From assembly GCF_023703795.1 (NCBI RefSeq), contig NZ_CP098518.1, positions 3,451,434 to 3,515,433 on the forward strand: DNA of 64,000 nucleotides, given 5' to 3'. Under the pieces are notes generated by a model that searched no databases, was not told where the DNA came from, and worked only from the letters and a program-made list of their open reading frames with translations. This DNA is from Haloplanus sp. HW8-1. Lineage in GTDB: Archaea > Halobacteriota > Halobacteria > Halobacteriales > Haloferacaceae. Of the stretch, positions 17,346-26,301 are shown in pieces. The position numbers were made by a program, and so were the translations under genes. How positions within the stretch are numbered: position 1 is the first letter of the stretch; each line of letters opens with the position of its first letter.

Positions 17346-18626
17346 CTACAGGAGGTAGTCCTCGTCCGCGAACGCCTCGTCCTCGCCTTCGACCGCTAGC
17401 ACGTCGAGGGCGGTAACGCGGGCGCCGACCCCGAGCAGGCCGGCCAGGCTTGGCTCGGTCCGCCCCTCGTCGCCGGAGATCAGTTCCTTGACGTAGAGGC
17501 CCCCTGCGCCGTGGATCTCGACCGTGGCGTGCCGGGGATCGTCGATCTCGCCCGTGGCGTCGTACACCTCGCGGGTGCGGGTCAGGTTCGCTCGCCGGTG
17601 GTCGACCCGCTGGGGCGTGTACTGCTCGATCGTCGCCCCGTCGAGTTCTTCGAGCGCGGCGTCGAGGGCGTCGCCGTCGGCTGCCTCGTCGAACTCGACC
17701 GTCGCGCGGTAGGTCTTGCTCGCGTCGAGTCCCTTCACGCGCTCGACCATCTCGTAGGTCGCGAGACGGAGCCCGGTCACCTCGACGGCGCCGTCGGCGA
17801 AGGCGTTGACGTCGGCCTCCAGGCGCTCGACGTCGACGTGTCGACGGCGCGGCTCTTTCACCTCGACGACGAACGGCCGCCCGGTCCCGAGCATCCGGGC
17901 GTCCACGTCCTCGCGGCCGGCGCCGTGAAACAGCGCGTCGACGCCGTCCATCACGTCTTCGACGACGGGCGCGATCAGCCCCTCGACGCTCCGATCGTAG
18001 AGGTAGCCGGTCCCGCCACAGTGGTCGCAGGGCTCGCGCCCCTGCCGGCCGCTACCGTCGCACTCGCGGCAGGGCCACTCCGTCTGTGGAACGTCGCGTT
18101 CGAGTTTGCGGTATCGGCCGTAGACGAACGCGGAGTTGATCGTCGTCTCGACTCGGTCGTCGGCCACGTCGAGGACGAACTGGACGTGCGGGCGCTGGAA
18201 GTCGACGTCGGCCTCGGTGCGACGACCGATTCGCTTGCCCACCTCGCGGTTGAACTCCATCTTGAACGGCTCGCCCGCCTCCGGATCGGCACCGACCTCC
18301 GCCCGCAGCAGACGCTCGTTCTCCTCGATCAGCGGCGGCGTCCGGGTGCCGACCTGGTAGGTGTCGAACTCGACGTCCGCGACGGCGTCGGCGGCGCGGG
18401 CCGCCCAGTCGTCGAACTCGTCACACCGACCCTCACACACCCAGCAGTCGGCGGTGTCGACGGGCTCGAAGTCGTCGTCGTCGTCGAGGGCGACGGCGAC
18501 GCGCAGGGACCGGCCGCGTTCGGCGTTGGTCAACCCGAAGCTCCGGTCGGCGAAGACGCGTCCCAGGCACGCGTCACAGACCGGGCCGGTCGCCGCGAGT
18601 CGGCGCGCGTCGTCCAGGAGGCTCAT
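17346..18626 (-). CDS. pus10: tRNA pseudouridine synthase Pus10
   Basis: The 426-residue protein makes pseudouridine 54 and/or 55 in archaeal tRNA. The N-terminal THUMP-like part carries zinc-binding cysteines (CDACLGR near 17 and CWVCEGRC near 60). The catalytic domain has the signature REDVDARMLGTGRPF, whose Asp is the expected nucleophile, then EVKEPRRR and a C-terminal segment GAGGLYVKELISGD. A second four-cysteine cluster (CRECDGSGRQGREPCDHCGG, about 195-215) looks like a DnaJ-type zinc ribbon inserted in the middle. I used the ATG at 18626; an upstream extension is Arg/Gly filler. Confidence 0.9.
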   Translation of the reverse strand: MSLLDDARRLAATGPVCDACLGRVFADRSFGLTNAERGRSLRVAVALDDDDDFEPVDTADCWVCEGRCDEFDDWAARAADAVADVEFDTYQVGTRTPPLIEENERLLRAEVGADPEAGEPFKMEFNREVGKRIGRRTEADVDFQRPHVQFVLDVADDRVETTINSAFVYGRYRKLERDVPQTEWPCRECDGSGRQGREPCDHCGGTGYLYDRSVEGLIAPVVEDVMDGVDALFHGAGREDVDARMLGTGRPFVVEVKEPRRRHVDVERLEADVNAFADGAVEVTGLRLATYEMVERVKGLDASKTYRATVEFDEAADGDALDAALEELDGATIEQYTPQRVDHRRANLTRTREVYDATGEIDDPRHATVEIHGAGGLYVKELISGDEGRTEPSLAGLLGVGARVTALDVLAVEGEDEAFADEDYLL

Positions 18627-18657
18627 ACCGCCGAACGGGGCGGCGCGCGTAATTAAG

Positions 18658-18985
18658 TTACCATTCGAAGGGCGTCGGCGAGTCACCAGCCCATATCGTC
18701 GGCGACGGGGCCTGCCGCGGCGAGACAGGCGGCGCCGGAGCGTCGGTCCAGAGGACGAGCGCCGCCCGCGCCAGCGTCGCCCGCGGCACGCTGGTCCGGA
18801 CGGCGACGGACAGGACGTACGCCGCGAGGACGGCGCCGACCGCGTCGCCGACGACGGGTAGGAGGCCGATCAGCGGTTCGACGCCGACCGCCGGTCGGTG
18901 CCGGGGAGCCGGTCGAGTCGTCGAGATGGTGGCTCGGGCCGTTGGGCCGCCGGCGGTCGGCCGCAACCGCCGGGACGGTGGTCAC
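18658..18985 (-). pseudogene. Frameshifted DUF4112 membrane protein gene
   Basis: Pieces of the DUF4112 pattern appear in three minus frames. HLDDS comes first, then RLPGTDRR in another frame, then VGVEPLIGLLPVVGDAVGAV and LAAYVLSVAVRTSVPRATLA in a third. A one-base deletion in the cggtcgg stretch near 18885-18890 accounts for one break, and a second lies about 20-40 bp upstream. DUF4112 normally continues with a second hydrophobic repeat, which is scrambled here (WTDAPAPPVSPRQ). The function of the family is unknown. Two separate shifts plus a lost C-terminus argue for a true pseudogene rather than one base-calling error. Confidence 0.65.
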
Positions 18986-19080
18986 GGCCGACCCGACGTG
19001 TGCGATGCCCGAAGCGTTCCGGGTCCAGGTCGGACGCGCCGTTCCCCGCCCTTTTTGCCCCGGAGCGCGACGCTCCGTCG

Positions 19081-19290
19081 ATGACCGACGACGATCCGAC
19101 GGTGCCGATCATCTGTTCGGCCTGTGAGACGACGACCCGGGTACCGCTGTCGACGGTCGCCGACGCGGTCGCGCGGCACAACGAGAACGTCCACGACGGC
19201 GAGTCGATCGCGGAGGTCGACCCCGCTGTGACCGATCGCCTCGCCGACCTCGTCGCAGACGACATGGGCCTGCTCGACGACGGCGAGTGA
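19081..19290 (+). CDS. Small putative zinc-binding protein
   Basis: A 69-residue acidic protein begins MTDDDPTVPIICSACETTTR and carries a CSAC pair (Cys13, Cys16) followed by HNENVH (about 34-39), which together could coordinate one zinc ion. The rest is helical (TDRLADLVADDMGLLDD). Haloarchaea encode many micro-proteins of this size with one metal knuckle, several of them affecting adhesion or regulation, but I cannot name this one. The start lies 12 nt after a T-rich patch (CCCTTTTTGCCC) that may serve as its promoter. Confidence 0.65.
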   Translation: MTDDDPTVPIICSACETTTRVPLSTVADAVARHNENVHDGESIAEVDPAVTDRLADLVADDMGLLDDGE

Positions 19291-19351
19291 CGACACGAAC
19301 GTGTTCGGGGGAACCCTCGCCTCCGTCCACCCCGTTCGTCCGGACGGAACG

Positions 19352-19909
19352 ATGTCGGACCCCCAGTCGCGGACACGACGGTCGGTCGTACTGTCGACGA
19401 GCGCGCTCGCCCTCGGCGGACTCACCGCCCTGGCCGGGTGTAGCGGTGGTAGCGGTGGCAGTGGCGATGGCGGTAGCGGCGGCGACGGCAGCGGCGGCGA
19501 CGGCGGTAGCGACGGGACCACGACCGAGGGCGGCGACACCGCGACCGAGGGCGACGGCGGCGGTGCCGGTCTCGACGACTGGTTCTCGAACGTCGACAAC
19601 TACGAGTCGGTGGTCGACGAGACGGGGAGCGACCGCGTCACCGTCGCCGTCGGTGCGCAGGGCAACGGCGGCGCCTTCGCCTTCGACCCCCCGGCGGTCC
19701 GCGTCTCGACCGGCACGACGGTCGTCTGGGAGTGGACCGGCCAGGGCCAGCAACACAACGTCGCCGCCGACGGTGGCGGGTTCGAGAGCGACCTCTCCGC
19801 CGAGGAGGGGTTCACCTTCGAACACACGTTCTCGTCGGCGGGCACTGTCCGGTACGTCTGTACGCCACACCGGGCGCTGGGGATGAAAGGCGCCGTGATC
19901 GTCGAGTGA
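19352..19909 (+). CDS. Halocyanin (blue copper lipoprotein)
   Basis: The 185-residue membrane-anchored electron carrier has a twin-arginine signal (Arg9-Arg10), lipobox LTALAGC with lipid Cys30, and a long Gly/Ser/Asp linker (about 31-75). The C-terminal cupredoxin domain has copper ligands His135 (GQGQQHNV), Cys170 and His173 (CTPHRALGM) and axial Met178. Halocyanins shuttle electrons on the outer face of the membrane. The ATG at 19352 is the one directly before the RR signal; an upstream in-frame ATG would bury it. Confidence 0.92.
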   Translation: MSDPQSRTRRSVVLSTSALALGGLTALAGCSGGSGGSGDGGSGGDGSGGDGGSDGTTTEGGDTATEGDGGGAGLDDWFSNVDNYESVVDETGSDRVTVAVGAQGNGGAFAFDPPAVRVSTGTTVVWEWTGQGQQHNVAADGGGFESDLSAEEGFTFEHTFSSAGTVRYVCTPHRALGMKGAVIVE

Positions 19910-19988
19910 GGCGGGGGCCGCGGGGTCGTGCGCGGCCACCTCCCGTCCGGGTCGCATTCTTTTACTCGCCGAAGGGACGAGTGCCCAC

Positions 19989-20621
19989 ATGAGCGACACC
20001 CAGGCGCGCGAGCAACTCACCGTCTACTCGGATTACGTCTGTCCGTTCTGTTATCTGGGACGACGGTCACTCGACCGGTATCAGGCGGAGCGCGACGAAC
20101 CGATGGCGATCGACTGGCGACCCTTCGACCTCCGGGCGGGCAAGCGCGGGCCGGACGGCGAGATCGACCACACCGTCGACGACGGGAAAGACGAGGACTA
20201 CTACGCGCAGGCCCGCGAGAACGTCCGCCGGCTCCGCGAGGAGTACGACGCCGAGATGGCCCAGGAGATCGCGACGGACGTCGACTCCCGACCCGCACAG
20301 GCCGTCTCCTTCCGCGTGAAGGAGCACGAGCCCTACGAGACGTGGCTGGCCTTCGACGAGGCCGTCTTCGAGGCGCTGTGGATCGACGGCCGCGATATCG
20401 GGGACGCGGCGGTCCTCGAAGATTGCGCCGAGACGGCGGGTCTGGACCCGGCGGTCGTGCGTGAGGCCCTCGACGACGACGCGCTCCTCGAACGGCTGGA
20501 CGACCTGTTCGAGACCGCCCAGCGGCAGGGTATCACCGGCGTGCCGACGTTCGCGTACGACGGCCACGCGGCGCGGGGCGCGGTCCCGCCCGAGCAACTG
20601 CGACGACTGGTCGAGGGGTAA
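19989..20621 (+). CDS. DsbA/FrnE-like dithiol oxidoreductase
   Basis: The 210-residue protein has a thioredoxin fold with CPFC (Cys18, Cys21) at the first helix and the cis-Pro loop GITGVPTF near 185-192. A helical insertion lies between them. This matches the DsbA/FrnE/HCCA-isomerase family, which catalyses thiol-disulfide chemistry. There is no signal peptide, so it should act in the cytoplasm. It follows halocyanin by 79 nt in the same direction. Several members work in polyketide or stress pathways; none is indicated here. Confidence 0.87.
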   Translation: MSDTQAREQLTVYSDYVCPFCYLGRRSLDRYQAERDEPMAIDWRPFDLRAGKRGPDGEIDHTVDDGKDEDYYAQARENVRRLREEYDAEMAQEIATDVDSRPAQAVSFRVKEHEPYETWLAFDEAVFEALWIDGRDIGDAAVLEDCAETAGLDPAVVREALDDDALLERLDDLFETAQRQGITGVPTFAYDGHAARGAVPPEQLRRLVEG

Positions 20622-20850
20622 GCGCGGCCGTTCCGCTCCGAACGCCGACGGTCACGCACACTCGTCTGCCACCCGCCGGGCAACGGCTGGACGGACGCCC
20701 ACCAGCCTCGGCCGTCGGCGCGATCGTGGCCGTAGTCGGGGCTTCAGCAGCCACGCTGAACTCGGAGCGCGTACTGAGCGACCGCTCACCACGGACGAGC
20801 GACTCACCGCGAGCGCCCGTGACACAGGCTCGGGTCCGACTCGAGCGGTA

Positions 20851-20858
20851 GTATAATG
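20851..20858 (+). promoter_or_regulatory. TATA box of the amidotransferase gene
   Basis: GTATAATG is a clear AT-rich element about 30 nt before the GTG at 20885 and supports a leaderless transcript. The stretch 20622-20850 before it holds no supportable gene. Confidence 0.5.
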
Positions 20859-20884
20859 TTCCACAGACACGACGAGTAGAACAC

Positions 20885-21544
20885 GTGACCGCCGAAAGTG
20901 TGGATTTGTACGTGGTTCGCAACGAGGTTGATCCGGCGTATGGATACCACTGTGACGCGTTGGCAACACGATTCCCCGACGCCGAGGAGGTCGATTTCGT
21001 GGCGGGTGAACGGATCCCTCTCGACGAAGCGAACGCCGTCGTCTTGAGCGGTAGTTCGGTTTCCGTCTACGAATCCGATAGTCGTCCGTGGATCGCCGAA
21101 CAGGAGAGGCTCGTCCACGAACTCGTCGATCGAGAGATTCCTACCCTCGGTGTCTGTTTCGGTCATCAGGTAGTCAACGTGGCCCTCGGTGGGACTGTCG
21201 AGGAAGTCGGAACGACTGCGACTCTCACCGAGGCGACCCTGGCCGACGACCCGTTGTTCGACGACGTCGATCCAGTCGTCGTCTCCCTCCATGGTGATAT
21301 GGTGACGGAGACGGGGACCGGTATGGAGATCATCGCGTCGGCTGATCACGCCCGGGTGTTCGGGACTCGTCACAAGACGGCACCGATGTGGACGGTTCAG
21401 TTCCATCCGGAGATCACAGCGTCACATCGTGACAACCTCGTCGACGATTTCGGATGGGACCCGGAGCAGTTCTCGTTCGAGGACGTTACTGCGGGACGGA
21501 TCTTCGAGAACTTCGCGGAACTCGCCGTCGAGGCAACGCCGTGA
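20885..21544 (+). CDS. Class I glutamine amidotransferase (GMP synthase glutaminase-like)
   Basis: The 219-residue single-domain GATase1 should release ammonia from glutamine or act as a related hydrolase. The catalytic triad is visible: Cys91 in LGVCFGHQV, and His174 and Glu176 in VQFHPE. LSGSSVSVYE (about 54-63) is the oxyanion-side loop. No synthetase domain is fused or adjacent, so the acceptor is unknown. A gamma-glutamyl-peptide-hydrolase-like role is possible. The start is GTG, placed by the TATA spacing. By eye the gene is less GC-rich and uses more A/T-ending codons than its neighbours, which could mean later acquisition. Confidence 0.85.
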   Translation: MTAESVDLYVVRNEVDPAYGYHCDALATRFPDAEEVDFVAGERIPLDEANAVVLSGSSVSVYESDSRPWIAEQERLVHELVDREIPTLGVCFGHQVVNVALGGTVEEVGTTATLTEATLADDPLFDDVDPVVVSLHGDMVTETGTGMEIIASADHARVFGTRHKTAPMWTVQFHPEITASHRDNLVDDFGWDPEQFSFEDVTAGRIFENFAELAVEATP

Positions 21545-21738
21545 TCTCCATATGGCACAACCGCTCGATGCGCAGGCTCAGTGAGTGGCTGGTTCGGAAC
21601 TCTCTCGACGAAACAAACGAGATTGGAGTGCCGAACTCGGTCTCCGTCTCTCGCATGGACTCTCCACTGTAGTCCGACAAGCCACTGACTCCCCCCTTCC
21701 ACCCAACCCTTATTCGGATTCCGCCCCTCCGTCGAACG

Positions 21739-21903
21739 ATGAGTCTCTTCGAGAAAGCCGGAAAGACGTTCGAGGAAGCGAAACGGACGTTCACAGACGG
21801 CACGCAGGCCGAGTACGTTTGTCGATCCTGTACGGAGTCAGTCTCCGAAAACTACGAGTACTGCCCCCACTGCGGCGAAGAGACGGTCGACTCCGTAGCG
21901 TGA
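21739..21903 (+). CDS. 54-residue zinc-ribbon micro-protein
   Basis: This short gene encodes a helical basic N-terminus (MSLFEKAGKTFEEAKRTF) and then one zinc ribbon with two knuckles, CRSC (28-31) and CPHC (42-45), spaced as in CPxCG-type haloarchaeal micro-proteins. The reading frame ends at the TGA at 21901. A CTTATTCG element about 25 nt upstream could be its promoter. The function is unknown; it could be a regulator or adaptor. The four-cysteine spacing makes it unlikely to be a chance frame. Confidence 0.75.
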   Translation: MSLFEKAGKTFEEAKRTFTDGTQAEYVCRSCTESVSENYEYCPHCGEETVDSVA

Positions 21904-22185
21904 CTCTCGCCAGGAACTGCCAGTGGGTGAATTTCGATCGGTCTCCGTATTCCGTTTCGACGGCGACGTCGAATCGTAGCGGGTGGAACGACCACCCGGA
22001 CGGCTGACCACGTCGCTCTATTCGGCCCCCGACTCCCGTCGGTTTCCAAGCCTCCCACGGACGTCGGCTATTCAGCCCGTTTACCGGAGTCCGGGCGTCG
22101 GCCCCCGCGTCTGGCACCGGTCACGATCGGGTCCGACCCCGGTCCCCACCCCAACCTACTTTCGGCCACACCCCCCAGAGTCTTC

Positions 22186-23235
22186 ATGACCGAGGACGCG
22201 ACGAGCCGACGACGGTTCCTGCAAGCGGGCGGGCTCGCGCTGGCCGCGAGTCTCGCCGGCTGTGGCGCGTCGGCGCCGACGGCCGAGGGGACCGCGGCGT
22301 CCACCGCGACCAGTCCCTACACCCGGATCTACCGCGACACCGTCGACTCGGTGCTTTTGCTCCGGACGGACGCGGGGAGCGGTACGGGGTTCGTCTACGA
22401 CGAGCGTCACGTCGTCACGAACGCCCACGTCGTCGGCTCGGCGGCGGCGGTCGACCTCCGGACGAGCGGGGGACGGTGGCACGAGGGGGCGGTCGTCGGC
22501 ACCGACCCGAACAGCGACCTGGCGGTCGTCGCGGTCGACGACCTGCCCGCGTCGGCGTCGCCGCTCGCCCTCGCGACGGAACCGGCGGTCGTCGGCCAGG
22601 AGGTGGTCGCCATCGGCAACCCGTTCGACCTCGACGGCTCGGTGACGACGGGAATCGTCAGCGGGATCGACCGGTCGATCCCGGCGCCGACCGGCTACAG
22701 CATCCCCGACGCCATCCAGACCGACGCGGCGGTCAACCCGGGCAACAGCGGCGGACCGCTGGTGGCGCTGGACGGGCGGGTCGTCGCCGTCATCAACTCC
22801 GGCGGTGGCGAGGATATCGCCTTCGGCATCTCGGCAGCCCTCGCCCGCCGAGTACTTCCCGCGCTGATCGAGACGGGGTCGTTCGACCACTCCTTCGTCG
22901 GCGTCGCGTTGACGCCCGTCACGCCGACCGTCGCCGAGGCGAACGACCTCGACGACCCCCGTGGGTTGCTCGTCGTCGACGTACTGTCGGACGGTCCCGC
23001 GGCGGGACGGCTCCGGGCGAGCGAGCGGGCGGTGATCGACGGCGAGGACGTGCCCGTCGGCGGCGACGTGTTGCTGGCCATCGACGGGGTGACCACGGAC
23101 ACGACGGAGGCGCTCGGGAGCTACCTCGCCTTGCGGACGCGCCCCGGCGACACCGTCTCGCTGACGATCCTTCGCGACGGAGACGAGCGAACCGTCGAGG
23201 TGGAACTCGGGACGCTCCCGACCGCCGCCCGCTGA
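22186..23235 (+). CDS. HtrA/DegP-type serine protease, Tat lipoprotein, one PDZ domain
   Basis: The 349-residue exported protein has a Tat signal (RRRF at 8-11) with a lipobox ending LAGC (Cys26). The trypsin-like domain shows the triad His81 (TNAHVV), Asp111 (NSDLAVV) and Ser188 (NPGNSGGPL). A PDZ domain (about 235-345) ends the protein. This is the DegP architecture with a single PDZ, so it should handle misfolded proteins outside the membrane. The ATG directly precedes the signal. The next gene, an exported surface protein, is 78 nt away in the same direction. Confidence 0.92.
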   Translation: MTEDATSRRRFLQAGGLALAASLAGCGASAPTAEGTAASTATSPYTRIYRDTVDSVLLLRTDAGSGTGFVYDERHVVTNAHVVGSAAAVDLRTSGGRWHEGAVVGTDPNSDLAVVAVDDLPASASPLALATEPAVVGQEVVAIGNPFDLDGSVTTGIVSGIDRSIPAPTGYSIPDAIQTDAAVNPGNSGGPLVALDGRVVAVINSGGGEDIAFGISAALARRVLPALIETGSFDHSFVGVALTPVTPTVAEANDLDDPRGLLVVDVLSDGPAAGRLRASERAVIDGEDVPVGGDVLLAIDGVTTDTTEALGSYLALRTRPGDTVSLTILRDGDERTVEVELGTLPTAAR

Positions 23236-23313
23236 GTCGGCTTCACGCGCTGATAATTGGACCACACCACTCATAACCCGTCCCGTCTACGGGTTCGACC
23301 GAGGACGGTCTCG

Positions 23314-25185
23314 ATGAAGATACGCACGGTCGTCGTGGCGATGACGCTGCTCGTGGGTGCCGGAGTCGTCTCGCTCGGCGGCCCGGCCGCGGCGCAGTCC
23401 GCCCCGCCGTCGGTGAGCGTCTCGGTCGACGGCTCGCCCCTCGATCTCGGCGACGTCCATCACACACCGACCGATCCGTGGATCGGCGTGACGGCGACGG
23501 CGGCCGAGGGCGGCACGGTCGATCTGGTGGAGATCAGGGTCGACGGCGAAACCAGACACGTCTTCGAGTCGTCGGCCCGCTCGGTCGAGCGAAACGTCGT
23601 CCTCGATCTACGCAACGGCGACCATCGGATCACGGTCGTCGCCAAGGCCGGCGGCGTCACGACCCACACGGCGACGATCGTCCGTGACGACCGCGCCCCG
23701 TCGGTGACGTTCGCCGGGCCGCTCCGTGGGGGGCCGATCGGCTACGACACAGAGACACTGGATCGCCCCGGGGCCGAGCCGCCGCTGTTCGTCGTGGACG
23801 AGACGCCAACCTCGACCGTCACGGACGACCTACCGGAGGTGACGGTCTCCAACTCCACGCTGACCGTGGCGGGCACCGTCGACGACCACTCGACGATCCG
23901 GGCCGTCCGGATCGATCACGTCTACGAGTACGCCCCCGTCGGCGGTCGGGCCGCGGACGACGGCACCGAGTTCGCCTACGACCCCGTCGACACGGCGCCG
24001 ATCCACCCCGACGTCCCGATCCCGACCGACGGCGTCGACGACGACGCCTACCCCGAACGGCTCGACAAGTACCTCCTCGCGTCCCCGGGGGACTCCTTCA
24101 ACCGGACGCTGACGCTCGCGCTCGGCGCCAACTATCTCCGGATCGCCGTCGAGGACGCCCTCGGCAACATCGCCGTCTACCACGTCGTCGTCACCGTCGG
24201 CGACGAGAGGGGGCCGACGGTGAACGTGACCGACGTTCGCTACGTCTCGCCGACCCGCCTCCACGTCGAGGGGACGGTCAACGATAGCGTGCAGGTCCAC
24301 GACGTCTGGGTGGACGAGACGCTGGTGGGACTCGACGCCATCGAAACCGACGCCGATCCGGAGAGCTTCGACGGTCGGAACGTCTGTGACGTGACGGCCG
24401 TCCTCGACATCGACGACGGGGAGGAGTTCTGTACCGCGTACAGCGGGGCGACCGTCCAGTATCGGGAGGCGACCGAGTCTCTCGTCGTCCGCCACCGACT
24501 CGTCTACCGGCAGCCGACGGTGCCGGACGCCGACCGGAAGCGCGTCGAGTTCGACACGACGGTGTACCACCCGGCCGGGGCCGACGAACTTGTGATCGGG
24601 ACCAACGACACCGCGCTCAACGAGCGGCGCCGGAACTACTCGCTGTCGACGTTTCTCGCACCCAACATCAGCGTCTCCGATCGCGGGACGGGCTACGTCC
24701 GGGGGCGGACCGTCTCGGTCCGCGGCCGGATCACCGGCGGTCAGGTCGCCAGCGCGAGCGTGGAGACGCTCGACCCGGCCACCGATCGGGTGATCGACAT
24801 CCGGCCGATCGAGATCGGGGCCGACGGCACGTTCGCCACGCGCCTCGAGGGCACTCGTGACGAGACGCGCGTCCGGGTCCGCGTCCGCGACGCGAGCGGG
24901 GTGGAGTATCTGAACGGGACGACCGTGGTCGCGCCGGCCGAGGACCCGGCACCGCCGCCGCCGGACGCCACCGGCACCGCGTCGGCGTCCACGCCGACGC
25001 CGGCCGGCGAAGACGGCACCGACGGGTTCCGGATTCCGTTCCTCGGGGTCGTCCTTCCCGTGCCCGACGTCCTGGGAGCCAGCGTCTCGCTTCCCGTCCC
25101 GGTGGTCGGCCCGTTCGACGTCCCGTTGGTTCCGGTCGGCGGACTGGCGCTGATCGCCGGCCTCGTCGCGCTCCGCCGTCGGTGA
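23314..25185 (+). CDS. Secreted surface protein with C-terminal membrane anchor, function unknown
   Basis: The 623-residue protein starts MKIRTVVVAMTLLVGAG, a Sec signal that ends near AAAQS. The body looks like several Ig-like or cadherin-like beta domains, each opening with phrases such as PTVNVTDVRYVSPTRLHVEG and SVTFAGPLRGG. An Ala/Pro/Thr linker and a C-terminal hydrophobic helix ending ALRRR follow, as in archaeosortase-type or membrane-anchored surface proteins. I see no catalytic motif. The start at 23314 was chosen because the signal begins there. A role in adhesion or the cell envelope is a guess. Confidence 0.75.
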   Translation: MKIRTVVVAMTLLVGAGVVSLGGPAAAQSAPPSVSVSVDGSPLDLGDVHHTPTDPWIGVTATAAEGGTVDLVEIRVDGETRHVFESSARSVERNVVLDLRNGDHRITVVAKAGGVTTHTATIVRDDRAPSVTFAGPLRGGPIGYDTETLDRPGAEPPLFVVDETPTSTVTDDLPEVTVSNSTLTVAGTVDDHSTIRAVRIDHVYEYAPVGGRAADDGTEFAYDPVDTAPIHPDVPIPTDGVDDDAYPERLDKYLLASPGDSFNRTLTLALGANYLRIAVEDALGNIAVYHVVVTVGDERGPTVNVTDVRYVSPTRLHVEGTVNDSVQVHDVWVDETLVGLDAIETDADPESFDGRNVCDVTAVLDIDDGEEFCTAYSGATVQYREATESLVVRHRLVYRQPTVPDADRKRVEFDTTVYHPAGADELVIGTNDTALNERRRNYSLSTFLAPNISVSDRGTGYVRGRTVSVRGRITGGQVASASVETLDPATDRVIDIRPIEIGADGTFATRLEGTRDETRVRVRVRDASGVEYLNGTTVVAPAEDPAPPPPDATGTASASTPTPAGEDGTDGFRIPFLGVVLPVPDVLGASVSLPVPVVGPFDVPLVPVGGLALIAGLVALRRR

Positions 25186-25386
25186 TCACCGGCGGGGAAA
25201 GCGGAGCAGGGCGACGACGAACGGACCCGCCGCGAGCAGCGACCCGACGCCCGCGGCCACCCGCAACGGCAGCGCGGAGACGACGCCGACGGCGATGCCA
25301 CCGAAGAGGGCCAGACCCATCGCCGCGAGCAGGTAATCGACCCCTCGGGGCATCGCGGGCGTCGAGCGCACGGTCGAATCGCTCAT
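25186..25386 (-). CDS. Small two-helix membrane protein
   Basis: A 66-residue protein with two hydrophobic helices (about 17-38 and 42-60) and a basic end, LLRFPRR. It is convergent with the surface-protein gene, with no bases between the stops. An AT-rich element (CTAATTAG, about 25400-25407) sits 15-25 nt before the ATG. It is probably expressed on its own. The function is unknown. Confidence 0.6.
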   Translation of the reverse strand: MSDSTVRSTPAMPRGVDYLLAAMGLALFGGIAVGVVSALPLRVAAGVGSLLAAGPFVVALLRFPRR

Positions 25387-25452
25387 CCTGGTAATTACAT
25401 CTAATTAGAACATGTTGTATCTTTCGACACGAACGGCGCCGGGGCGTCCCGG

Positions 25453-25683
25453 CTACCGCTTCGGGAGTTTCGCCACGAACTCGTCGGGACCCTTCCGTTC
25501 GGTGTGGTAGTTCTCGGCGTCGAACGCGTCGCGTTCGGCTTGGAACTCGTAGAACAACGGCTTGGGATCGTGATCGTTGACGATGGTCAGCGTCTCGCCC
25601 GGAGCCAGGTCGTCGAACGCGGCGTGAATCTTCGGGTGTCGTTCGCTCGGCGGCAGGTCGCGTAGGTCGAGTTCTCGGCCCAT
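25453..25683 (-). CDS. DUF2249 domain protein
   Basis: A 76-residue single-domain protein with the DUF2249 core: ELDLRDLPPSERHPKIHAAF, the loop LAPGETLTIVNDHDPKPL and FYEFQAER. This TusA-like fold is common in haloarchaea, often near nitrate/nitrite or haem-protein genes. The biochemical role is not established. It lacks the TusA cysteine. The gene is upstream of the small membrane protein and in the same orientation, 66 nt apart. Confidence 0.85.
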   Translation of the reverse strand: MGRELDLRDLPPSERHPKIHAAFDDLAPGETLTIVNDHDPKPLFYEFQAERDAFDAENYHTERKGPDEFVAKLPKR

Positions 25684-25787
25684 GTGTCGTCCACGCCGTC
25701 CCGACGGGTGTCCGTTGGCCCGAACACGTTCGCGTCCGAACGCCTTCGGCCGAAGGGTTACGGTCGTGGCCGGCTTGTCGACGGGCG

Positions 25788-26261
25788 ATGGCGCACTCGG
25801 ACCCTCCGGACGAGGCCGACCCTGACCGCTGGACCGTGACCGTCGAGGGCGCCGTCGCCGAACCGCTGTCGGCGTCCGTGACCGTCCTCGGCGCCGACGC
25901 GTCGATGCGGTCCGCGACGGCGTGTGCGGGGAACCGGGCTCCCGACCGGTCGTGGCGCGGCGTCCGCGTCGGAACGATCCTCGACCGTGTGGATCCCGCG
26001 CCGGAGGCGACCCACGGTTTGGTTCGATCCGCGGATCCCGACTACGCCTGTGGATTCGACCTCGGTCGCCTCCGGGGCGCGCTGCTCGCGACCCGTCTGG
26101 CGGGCGAGGCGATACCCACGGGGCGGGGTGGGCCAGTCCGCCTTCTGGTCCCCGACGCCGACTGCTGGGAACGGGTGAAGTGGGTCACCCGGATCGACGT
26201 GCTGACGACCCCACCTGGCGACGCCGACACCGCCCGGGACCGCGTGGCCGCCGAGGACTGA
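25788..26261 (+). CDS. Minimal molybdopterin-binding (sulfite oxidase-type) domain protein
   Basis: The 157-residue protein consists almost wholly of one SUOX-like oxidoreductase molybdopterin domain. It has the Mo-ligating cysteine context ACAGNR (about 45-50), then WRGVRVGTILD, a DYACGFDL stretch and PVRLLVPDADCWERVKWVTR, the characteristic cofactor-contact block at the C-terminus. It lacks the dimerisation domain and any haem or membrane part, and carries no signal, so it is about half the size of YedY/MsrP. It could be a cytoplasmic oxidoreductase or a cofactor carrier. No molybdopterin genes are adjacent. Confidence 0.8.
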   Translation: MAHSDPPDEADPDRWTVTVEGAVAEPLSASVTVLGADASMRSATACAGNRAPDRSWRGVRVGTILDRVDPAPEATHGLVRSADPDYACGFDLGRLRGALLATRLAGEAIPTGRGGPVRLLVPDADCWERVKWVTRIDVLTTPPGDADTARDRVAAED

Positions 26262-26301
26262 CGACCGCCAGCCACTTGTCTGCCCCCCGTCTTCGGCCGG
26301 T

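Noticed and set aside
21904..22185. Minus-strand frame in the gap before the HtrA gene
   Set aside because: It is open for about 100 codons but has no start signal or pattern and overlaps the zinc-ribbon gene.
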